A stretch of 5,665 bases of DNA, taken from the NCBI GenBank assembly GCA_027074255.1, contig JALTDI010000137.1:2687-8351 (forward strand), given 5' to 3'. This DNA is from Desulfurellales bacterium. Lineage in GTDB: Bacteria > Campylobacterota_A > Desulfurellia > Desulfurellales > Hippeaceae. The position numbers were made by a program, and so were the translations under genes. The notes under the pieces were generated by a model, which ran no database searches, was not told the origin of the DNA, and saw only the letters and a list, made by a program, of their open reading frames with translations. Every line of letters starts with the position of its first letter. Positions within the stretch are counted from its first letter, which is position 1. Positions 1 through 5,665 of the stretch are shown piece after piece.

Positions 1-735
1 GATTTTAAGTATATAGCCGAGAATGCTGCACAAATGGCCGTAAACAAACTTTACCCAGAAAATATTTCTACAATGAAATACAGCGTTGTTTTTGAAAACA
101 GTGTTTTTACCCAAATATTGTCCCATTTTTTTCCTGTTTTTGATGCTTATTCTGTCATCAATCACACTACGATTTTTGAAGACAGGATAGGTGATAAGAT
201 TTTCAGTGATAAAATTACCATAAAAGATTCAGAAGCGCTTCAAGGCAGGCCGAACGTTTCAATAGACGACGAGGGGGTAGGGCGAGAGGACGCGATTGTT
301 GTAGAGAAAGGTATCTTGAAAGGTTTTTTGAATAACGTTTATACGTCAAATAGATTGGGGTTTCAAAATACGGCTAATGCAAAAAGGGCTTCATGGTCGG
401 GTTTGCCGAAAGTAGGAGCTTTTAATTTCCATATAGAACCAAATTCAGAGATTAATAGAGAAGGATTGTTAAATAAGATTGACGGAATTTATATATCCGA
501 AATCATGGGACTTCATATGGCAAATAACATAAGCGGAGATTTTTCTTTCGGAATTAACGGATATTTTATACATAAAGGAGAATTGGTGTCTTATTTTAAA
601 TCCGCTACTTTTGCGGACAATTTTTTTGAAATGATGAAAAGAGTGATAGATGTTTCTAATAATATGTATTTTTCAGCTTCATTCGGTGCGCCGGATGTTG
701 CAATAGCTGATTGTGTGATAGGCGGTGATGGATAG
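1..735 (+). CDS. tldE: TldE/PmbA-family protein, C-terminal part (5' end outside window)
   Basis: Reading frame 1 is open from the first base, so the gene enters from the left. The 244 visible residues are somewhat more than half of a typical TldE/PmbA protein (about 450 aa). In the family, TldD and TldE form a cytosolic heterodimeric protease that trims unfolded or small peptides; in E. coli it matures microcin B17 and degrades the CcdA antitoxin. The metal-binding HExxxH motif sits in TldD. It is absent here: the equivalent region reads YSVVFENSVFTQILSHF, which identifies the TldE-type subunit. Other family signatures are the DDEGVGRED segment, the VEKGILKGFLNNVYTSNRLG segment, a NTANAKR stretch, the ISGDFSFGINGYFI region and an ending of the form APDVAIADCVIGG. 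An internal ATG at 34 is not the start, because family homology continues upstream of it. The TAG stop directly abuts the guaA ATG. No TldD is visible in the window. The family call is firm; the exact partner and substrate are unknown. Confidence 0.9.
   Translation, partial: DFKYIAENAAQMAVNKLYPENISTMKYSVVFENSVFTQILSHFFPVFDAYSVINHTTIFEDRIGDKIFSDKITIKDSEALQGRPNVSIDDEGVGREDAIVVEKGILKGFLNNVYTSNRLGFQNTANAKRASWSGLPKVGAFNFHIEPNSEINREGLLNKIDGIYISEIMGLHMANNISGDFSFGINGYFIHKGELVSYFKSATFADNFFEMMKRVIDVSNNMYFSASFGAPDVAIADCVIGGDG
720..729 (+). promoter_or_regulatory. Near-consensus ribosome binding site of guaA, inside tldE
   Basis: AGGCGGTGAT matches the extended Shine-Dalgarno AGGAGGTGAT at 9 of 10 positions and ends 6 nt before the guaA ATG at 736. 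It is also the coding sequence for the last residues of TldE (Ile-Gly-Gly-Asp). This supports the ATG at 736 as the guaA start and suggests strong initiation independent of, or reinforced by, coupling to the upstream gene. Confidence 0.7.
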
Positions 736-2253
736 ATGAATAGAATAGTGGTTTTTGATTTCGGTTCACAATATACGCAATTAATAGCAAGGAGAATTAG
801 GGACTTAGGCGTTTATGCAGAGATTGTTCCATACAATGAGAAAATAGATAAAGAAGACGTGTCAGGTATTGTATTGTCAGGCTCACCTTCGAGTATATAT
901 GAAAGTAATGCACCTATACCCAATGATTATATTTTTGATTTGGGCGTACCAGTGCTCGGTATCTGTTACGGCATGCAGGTCGTATCAAAAAAATTCGGCG
1001 GAGTTATAAAGAGTGCAGGCAAAAAAGAGTACGGCAGAGCGGTAATTAATGTTGATTTGCAGGATGAATTAATTACCGAACAGGTAGATAAAAGCTATGT
1101 ATGGATGAGTCACGGAGACAAACTGGAAAAGCTGCCGAATGGATTTGAAGTTGTTGCACATACGGATAATTCCCCGTTTGCAGTTATAAGAAACCGGCAG
1201 AAAAGGATATGGTCAATACAATTTCATCCCGAAGTCGTTCATACGCAGAAAGGAAAAGAAATTTTCGATAATTTTTTGAACATCTGCGGGGCTAAAAGGG
1301 ATTGGGATATGGAAAATTTTATGAAACACTCCGTAGATGAAATGAGAAAGAAAATAGGCAATAAAAAGGTTTTGTGTGCGATTTCCGGCGGCGTTGATTC
1401 AAGCGTCGTGGCGGTTTTGCTAAACAAATCCATAGGAGATAACTTAATCGGTGTTTTTGTTAATAACGGCCTGCTGAGAAAGAATGAGCCGGAGTATGTT
1501 ATAGATTCTTTTAAAAAGCTTGGTGTTGATGTCCGATATATCGATGCTTCCGATATGTTTTTGGAAAGACTCAGAGGTGTTGCTGACCCCGAAGAAAAGA
1601 GAAAAATAATAGGGCATACCTTTATCGATGTTTTTAAAGATATTGCAAATGAGCTCAGTGGTGTGGAATTTCTCGCACAGGGCACACTCTACCCTGATGT
1701 TATTGAGAGTGTTTCGGTAAAAGGCCCATCGGCAGCCATAAAAAGCCATCATAATGTCGGAGGGCTGCCGAAGAATTTAAATTTCAAGCTTATAGAGCCT
1801 TTAAGAGAACTGTTCAAAGATGAAGTGAGAAAATTGGGTAGGGAGCTTGGCATTAACGAGGAGTTTATAGGAAGACATCCCTTCCCGGGCCCCGGACTTG
1901 CCATAAGAATTATAGGAGAGATAACGAAAGACAGACTTGAGCTGTTAAGAAATGCTGATGTTATAGTGCAGCAGGAGATTCAAAACTCCGGTTTGTATAA
2001 TGATGTGTGGCAGGCTTTTGCTGTTTTGCTGCCTATTAACAGCGTCGGTGTAATGGGTGATAAAAGAACATACAGCAGAGTGGTGGCTATAAGGGTTGTG
2101 GAAAGTATTGACGGAATGACAGCAGATTGGTATAAATTACCCTACGAAGTGATGAATAATATTGCAAACAGGATAATAAACGAAGTTGAAGGCATCAATC
2201 GAGTGGTTTATGATATATCATCTAAACCGCCGGCTACAATTGAGTGGGAGTAA
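736..2253 (+). CDS. guaA: GMP synthase (glutamine-hydrolysing), complete
   Basis: GuaA converts XMP, ATP and glutamine to GMP in the cytosol, the last step of de novo guanine nucleotide synthesis. The 505-aa length is normal for the one-chain bacterial enzyme. The class I glutamine amidotransferase domain (about residues 1-190) opens with VVFDFGSQYTQLIARR. It carries the nucleophile Cys77 in GICYGMQ and the rest of the triad, His164 and Glu166, in QFHPEV. The ATP-pyrophosphatase domain (about 195-385) has the PP-loop SGGVDSS at 217-223, then GTLYPDVIES, HHNVGGLP and RHPFPGPGLAIR. The C-terminal dimerisation domain ends in the canonical KPPATIEWE. The start is set by a strong ribosome binding site 6 nt upstream and by homology beginning at residue 3. 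The gene abuts tldE and shares one base with the next start codon (TAATG). No residue expected in the active sites is missing. The assignment is essentially certain. Confidence 0.99.
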   Translation: MNRIVVFDFGSQYTQLIARRIRDLGVYAEIVPYNEKIDKEDVSGIVLSGSPSSIYESNAPIPNDYIFDLGVPVLGICYGMQVVSKKFGGVIKSAGKKEYGRAVINVDLQDELITEQVDKSYVWMSHGDKLEKLPNGFEVVAHTDNSPFAVIRNRQKRIWSIQFHPEVVHTQKGKEIFDNFLNICGAKRDWDMENFMKHSVDEMRKKIGNKKVLCAISGGVDSSVVAVLLNKSIGDNLIGVFVNNGLLRKNEPEYVIDSFKKLGVDVRYIDASDMFLERLRGVADPEEKRKIIGHTFIDVFKDIANELSGVEFLAQGTLYPDVIESVSVKGPSAAIKSHHNVGGLPKNLNFKLIEPLRELFKDEVRKLGRELGINEEFIGRHPFPGPGLAIRIIGEITKDRLELLRNADVIVQQEIQNSGLYNDVWQAFAVLLPINSVGVMGDKRTYSRVVAIRVVESIDGMTADWYKLPYEVMNNIANRIINEVEGINRVVYDISSKPPATIEWE

Positions 2254-4463
2254 TGAAGAAATTTAAGAGCTGGCTGAATAATATTATTTCAAAAATAGCG
2301 GATTTTTTCAGCAACAGGACTGTTGTAGCAGTAATCTTTTTCATCATAGTGGCGGCTTTGATGTATCCTAAATCTTCGGAAACTTTTTACAACCTCAGCG
2401 TTGGAGACGTTGCACCGAGGACGATAAGGTCAACGGTTTCCATGCTTGTTGAGGATAAAGAGGCGACCAAAAACAAGATAGAAGAAGCCCTAAATAAGCT
2501 GCCGCCTGTTTTTGACTATGATTCTTTACTTATAGAAAATACTATTAGTTCGGTGAGAAAAGCTTTGGGCGCTGTCAATGTTGCTAATCCGAGTGCTTCT
2601 ATGAAGTCGTTTTTTAAAATTTTGAAAATAAAGCCGAACAGCTCCTTGTACAATAGGATTATCAGATATAAACCCGATAAGATTTTTACCTTGTCGAAAA
2701 TGGCATTAAGCGCTCTTGAGGGGTATTATATTGTTTCCTCAACAAAGCAGCTGTATCAATTTTCCAGTCCGAAAATAGAAATAAGGGATATAAGGAATAC
2801 AAAAAACGAGATTACACTTGATAAAAACGATGTTATAGATGTATCAAGAGCCAAAATAATAGCTTATAATAAACTAAAAAATGAGGTATCTGACCCGATT
2901 TTAAGGAATACGGTATGGGATTTTATATCGAACCTTATTTTTCCGAATGTTACATACAACTCTTTGGAAACGGCAAAAAGGAAAAAGGGAGAGGCTAAAA
3001 AAATAAGCCATGTGTTTTTTAAGATATCCAAGGGTGAAATAATTGTTAGAAATGGTGATATAATAACAACAACGGACTATTTGAAACTAAATGCCCTAAA
3101 ATCCATAAAACAGAAAGAAAATGTTTATGTAAAATTTGCAGCCAAATTATTGATTTTTATTATAGTTTCTTTATTACTGTTTAGATCATACAAAATAGTG
3201 AAACCTAAAAGAATGCGCATGCTTAAAGAAAGCACGACGGTTATGATACTGTCAACGGTTTTGCTGCTTCAAATTCTTATGTTCCAGCTTTTTGCATACA
3301 TTTCTAATCTTATATCATATTCATCGCCTGATTTTCCTAAAACCGCCGTGATTTTCGGTGTTCCGTTTGCCTTTGCATCTGTTATGAGTGCTGTTTTAGT
3401 CGATTTTGAAATTTCTTTTCTAATTTCAATTCTTGTGGCGGTTTCTGCTTGGCTTACTGTGGATTCTTCCGTGCATTCGTATTTAACCGTCTATATTTTT
3501 GTAGGCAGTATTGTTAGTATTGTTGCATTATTAAAGGAAAAAACAAGGGCTGATATAATAAAATCCGGATTCTACATGTCTTTGAGCAATATAGCAATGA
3601 TTGGTATTTTTTATATGTTTAACGGAAGCGAACTAAACAGAGGTATTATTTTTGATTTACTGTTTGGTGTTGGGGGCGGTATCATATCTTTTATAATGGT
3701 GAGCGGCCTTTTACCGGTTTTTGAGTATGTTTTTAATATAACAACCGACATAAAACTTCTTGAGCTCGGCAATTTAAACAACAGCCTCCTTAAAGATCTG
3801 GCGATAAAAGCCCCCGGCACATATCATCACAGCATAGTTGTTTCCTCACTTGCTGAGGCAGCCGCATCTCAGGTTGGCGCGAATTCTCTGATAGCAAAGG
3901 TTGGTTCATATTATCACGATATAGGAAAAATTAAGAATCCTATGTATTTTGTTGAAAATCAAACAGACGGTGTAAATCCGCACGATAAACTGAAACCGTC
4001 CATAAGTGCTCTTATAATTAAAAACCATGTTAAATATGGGCTGGAAATAGCAAAAAAACATAGACTCGGTTCTTATATAATGGATATGATAGCGCAGCAT
4101 CACGGAACAAGCTTGATTAAATATTTTTACAACAAGGCAAAGGAAAACTCTCTCGACCCCAAAGAGGAAGATTTCAGATACCCAGGACCTAAACCCCAAA
4201 CAAAAGAAGCCGGTATTGTGATGATAGCCGACGAGGTTGAGGCGGCATCCAAAACACTGTCCAATCCGACTGTGTCTCATCTTTCCGATTTTGTCAGGGA
4301 TATAACCAATAGAATATTTCTCGACGGTCAACTTGACGAATGTGAGCTGACTTTGAGAGATTTAAACCTAATAATCGATAGTTTTGTAAATGTTCTTGTG
4401 GGTATTTTTCACCATAGAATTGAATATCCCGAGGGGGAAAAGGGTGACAATATCGATACTTAA
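2253..4463 (+). CDS. pgpH: 7TM-HD family cyclic-di-AMP phosphodiesterase (PgpH/YqfF type), complete
   Basis: This is a membrane protein of 736 aa from the ATG at 2253. Proteins of this architecture hydrolyse cyclic di-AMP to pApA in the cytosol (shown for Listeria PgpH). A short basic N-terminus and one membrane segment (about 23-38) are followed by an extracytoplasmic 7TMR-HDED domain (about 42-292). Seven hydrophobic segments follow (near 295-314, 328-352, 363-385, 386-401, 409-427, 438-457, 464-492), then a cytosolic HD domain (about 505-720). The metal ligands are all present: His526 in GTYHHS, His555-Asp556 in YYHDIGK, His592 in KNHVKYG, His616-His617 in AQHHGT and Asp660 in ADEVEAA. Their spacings (29, 37, 24 and Asp-to-Asp 104) agree with Listeria PgpH as I recall it. 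The ATG overlaps the guaA stop. An in-frame GTG at 2244 would add three residues, but TAATG coupling favours the ATG. The 3' end overlaps ybeY by 20 nt. The enzyme class is firm; the substrate is inferred from the family. Confidence 0.93.
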   Translation: MKKFKSWLNNIISKIADFFSNRTVVAVIFFIIVAALMYPKSSETFYNLSVGDVAPRTIRSTVSMLVEDKEATKNKIEEALNKLPPVFDYDSLLIENTISSVRKALGAVNVANPSASMKSFFKILKIKPNSSLYNRIIRYKPDKIFTLSKMALSALEGYYIVSSTKQLYQFSSPKIEIRDIRNTKNEITLDKNDVIDVSRAKIIAYNKLKNEVSDPILRNTVWDFISNLIFPNVTYNSLETAKRKKGEAKKISHVFFKISKGEIIVRNGDIITTTDYLKLNALKSIKQKENVYVKFAAKLLIFIIVSLLLFRSYKIVKPKRMRMLKESTTVMILSTVLLLQILMFQLFAYISNLISYSSPDFPKTAVIFGVPFAFASVMSAVLVDFEISFLISILVAVSAWLTVDSSVHSYLTVYIFVGSIVSIVALLKEKTRADIIKSGFYMSLSNIAMIGIFYMFNGSELNRGIIFDLLFGVGGGIISFIMVSGLLPVFEYVFNITTDIKLLELGNLNNSLLKDLAIKAPGTYHHSIVVSSLAEAAASQVGANSLIAKVGSYYHDIGKIKNPMYFVENQTDGVNPHDKLKPSISALIIKNHVKYGLEIAKKHRLGSYIMDMIAQHHGTSLIKYFYNKAKENSLDPKEEDFRYPGPKPQTKEAGIVMIADEVEAASKTLSNPTVSHLSDFVRDITNRIFLDGQLDECELTLRDLNLIIDSFVNVLVGIFHHRIEYPEGEKGDNIDT
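4431..4437 (+). promoter_or_regulatory. Ribosome binding site that decides the ybeY start
   Basis: The purine-rich GAGGGGG ends 6 nt before the GTG at 4444, inside the last codons of pgpH. It selects this GTG over an upstream in-frame ATG at 4390, which has no such site and lies deep in pgpH. Confidence 0.65.
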
Positions 4464-4863
4464 AGATGTTGACAGGGGATATTTACAACAGGAGCGTATT
4501 TTAGGGTTTGTAGAGTTTTTGTTTAAGAAATTTAGGATTAACAATGATTTGGAGTTTAATATTTTATTCTCCGACGATAATAGAATTGCTCAATTAAATA
4601 GGCAATTTAAGGATAAAGACGAACCTACGGATATACTGAGTTTTTACGGATATGACGGTGATATTTTGGGTGATGTTATAATTTCTGTTGAAACGGTTGA
4701 AAAAGAAGCTGATGATAGGGATATAGATGATTATGTACTTTTTTTAATTGCACACGGCTTTCTTCATCTTTTGGGTTATACACACGAAACTTTGGAAAAA
4801 TACGATGATATGATTTATAAACAAAATAAATTGATTGAGGAGTGGAAGAATGAAAAAACGTGA
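4444..4863 (+). CDS. ybeY: Endoribonuclease YbeY (rRNA maturation factor), complete, GTG start
   Basis: YbeY is a small cytosolic zinc-dependent endoribonuclease involved in 16S rRNA 3'-end maturation and ribosome quality control. With the GTG start the protein has 139 aa, within the family range. The zinc-binding H-x3-H-x5-H signature is present as AHGFLHLLGYTH, with ligands His104, His108 and His114. Upstream are the family blocks DEPTDILSF (60-68) and LGDVIIS (75-81). The residue before the third histidine is Thr113, where many homologues have Asp (GYDH); all three metal ligands are kept. The GTG has a strong purine-rich ribosome binding site. Starting at the in-frame ATG 4390 instead would add 18 residues (MFLWVFFTIELN and on) that merely read through the pgpH 3' end in another frame. 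The gene overlaps pgpH by 20 nt and cysE by 14 nt. Pairing with a 7TM-HD protein is a conserved arrangement and supports the call. Confidence 0.95.
   Translation: MTISILKDVDRGYLQQERILGFVEFLFKKFRINNDLEFNILFSDDNRIAQLNRQFKDKDEPTDILSFYGYDGDILGDVIISVETVEKEADDRDIDDYVLFLIAHGFLHLLGYTHETLEKYDDMIYKQNKLIEEWKNEKT
4837..4842 (+). promoter_or_regulatory. Ribosome binding site of cysE, inside ybeY
   Basis: GAGGAG lies 7 nt before the ATG at 4850, within the codons for the YbeY C-terminus. It is the main reason for choosing ATG 4850 over the later in-frame TTG at 4928, where serine acetyltransferase homology begins but where the only purine run (GGAG) sits just 2 nt upstream. Confidence 0.65.
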
Positions 4864-5665
4864 CGGTGCTTTTTTATTGACGTTTGCAGGTTCTGTCGGT
4901 TATATGTTTGTAAAAAAGAGCGGAGTTTTGGATGTCATAAAGGAAGATATAGATGTAGTTTTTGAAAGAGATCCCGCCGCAAGAAGCGTCCCCGAAGTTG
5001 TGTTTTGTTATCCCGGTTTGCATGCTATCTGGTTTCACAGGGTTTCTCATTTTTTGTGGGAGAAGAATTTAAAGTTTGCAGGAAGGTTTTTATCACATAT
5101 CGGAAGGTTTTTAACCGGTATAGAAATACATCCCGGTGCGAAAATAGGAGACGGCTTTTTTATAGACCACGGTATGGGTGTTGTTATAGGTGAAACAACG
5201 GAAATAGGCAAAAATGTTTCCATATATCAAGGAGTGACATTGGGCGGAACCAGCCTAAAGAAGGTTAAAAGGCATCCTACTGTTGAAGATAATGTTGTTG
5301 TAGGCTCAGGTGCAAAGGTTCTGGGTGCATTCACAATAGGAAGGAATTCAAAAATAGGCTCAGGAAGCGTTGTAGTCAGAGAGGTTCCTGAAAATTCAAC
5401 CGTTGTGGGAATTCCCGCCAAGGTAATTAAAAAAGAGGGAACATCAAAAAGTGGTGTAGATTTGGAGCATACCAAAATCCCTGATATTGAAGGTAAGGTG
5501 GTTAGATATTTGCTGCACAGGATAGAAGAGATGGAAAAGGAAATAACAGCGTTGAGAGAGGGCAAAGGGGATGTTATAGATTTGGAAAGAAAGAAAGAAG
5601 CCGAAGAGCTTAAAAAAATAGAAGAATATATAAAAAGTTATACGCTTGACGGTTTGGAAAATAAA
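4850..5665 (+). CDS. cysE: Serine O-acetyltransferase, 3' end outside window
   Basis: CysE makes O-acetylserine from serine and acetyl-CoA, the first committed step of cysteine synthesis, in the cytosol. The frame is open for 272 codons to the window edge. The core resembles the short EpsC/Bacillus-type enzyme. It has VIKEDIDVVFERDPAARS (29-46) and YPGLHAIWFHR (54-64), then a left-handed beta-helix of hexapeptide repeats with GIEIHPGAKIG (90-100), IDHGMGVVIGET (105-116), GVTLGGTS (128-135), KRHPT (140-144) and STVVGIPAKV (183-192). The catalytic Asp-His pair is Asp106-His107, and His142 lies in the RHP motif. Two oddities stand out. About 25 extra N-terminal residues (MKKRDGAFLLTFAGSVGYMF and on) include a short hydrophobic glycine-containing segment flanked by lysines. 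After the beta-helix, a charged tail (about 213-263), mostly helical in appearance, runs towards the edge. The gene overlaps ybeY by 14 nt. The enzyme assignment is firm; the role of the extensions is unknown. Confidence 0.95.
   Translation, partial: MKKRDGAFLLTFAGSVGYMFVKKSGVLDVIKEDIDVVFERDPAARSVPEVVFCYPGLHAIWFHRVSHFLWEKNLKFAGRFLSHIGRFLTGIEIHPGAKIGDGFFIDHGMGVVIGETTEIGKNVSIYQGVTLGGTSLKKVKRHPTVEDNVVVGSGAKVLGAFTIGRNSKIGSGSVVVREVPENSTVVGIPAKVIKKEGTSKSGVDLEHTKIPDIEGKVVRYLLHRIEEMEKEITALREGKGDVIDLERKKEAEELKKIEEYIKSYTLDGLENK

Noticed and set aside
1239..1752. Two overlapping minus-strand open frames within guaA
   Set aside because: They lie wholly inside the well-conserved guaA coding sequence and their translations show no recognisable domain; they are shadows.
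2244..2252. GTG at 2244 as an alternative pgpH start
   Set aside because: It adds only three residues and has no clear ribosome binding site; the TAATG overlap with the guaA stop is the more usual coupled start.
3611..4331. Minus-strand open frames within pgpH
   Set aside because: They sit opposite the conserved membrane and HD-domain coding sequence, with no family signature of their own.
4853..4875. A6 followed by T6 around the ybeY/cysE junction, considered as a terminator or a slippery site
   Set aside because: Apart from the A/T runs there is no G+C-rich stem, the element lies inside the cysE coding start, and both reading frames are intact without slippage.
5081..5113. 12-nt direct repeat GGAAGGTTTTTA at 5081-5092 and 5102-5113, 21 nt apart
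   Set aside because: Both copies are in frame and encode the two Gly-Arg-Phe-Leu steps of a helix conserved in CysE; coding constraint and similar codon choice explain it.
5005..5193. Small plus-strand frame inside cysE
   Set aside because: It is an out-of-frame reading of the conserved CysE beta-helix region; the Arg/Tyr-rich translation looks like a shadow.
5227..5565. Minus-strand frame opposite cysE
   Set aside because: It overlaps conserved hexapeptide-repeat coding sequence; its Pro/Thr/Ser-rich translation is a typical antisense shadow.

Overview
This is a 5.7 kb stretch of moderately AT-rich bacterial DNA (about 38% G+C in the first line counted by hand, with clear local variation). 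It is packed with five co-directional plus-strand genes and has essentially no intergenic sequence. In order they are: the C-terminal part of a TldE/PmbA-family protein (cut by the left edge), complete guaA (GMP synthase), complete pgpH/yqfF (a membrane 7TM-HD cyclic-di-AMP phosphodiesterase), complete ybeY (rRNA-maturation endoribonuclease), and cysE (serine O-acetyltransferase, cut by the right edge).

The junctions are a 0-nt gap (tldE/guaA), a 1-nt TAATG overlap (guaA/pgpH), a 20-nt overlap (pgpH/ybeY) and a 14-nt overlap (ybeY/cysE). The ribosome binding sites for guaA, ybeY and cysE lie inside the preceding gene. This looks like one transcription unit with coupled translation; its promoter and terminator must lie outside the window. 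No gene-free stretch of any length exists, and I see no tRNA, rRNA, riboswitch, CRISPR array, insertion sequence or terminator.

Taxonomy can only be suggested. The AT-rich composition and the 7TM-HD plus YbeY pair would fit a deep-branching anaerobe of the Deferribacterota type, but Firmicutes-like or other lineages are not excluded without a search.

The genes are mostly housekeeping: proteolysis (TldE), purine nucleotide synthesis (GuaA), second-messenger turnover (PgpH), ribosome maturation (YbeY) and the first step of cysteine synthesis (CysE). PgpH-YbeY is a widely conserved pair, often preceded by phoH; here guaA occupies that upstream position. I do not see a novel defence, mobile or secretion system. 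The most unusual points are a hydrophobic, glycine-containing N-terminal extension on CysE, a charged helical C-terminal tail on the same protein, and the guaA-pgpH neighbourhood.
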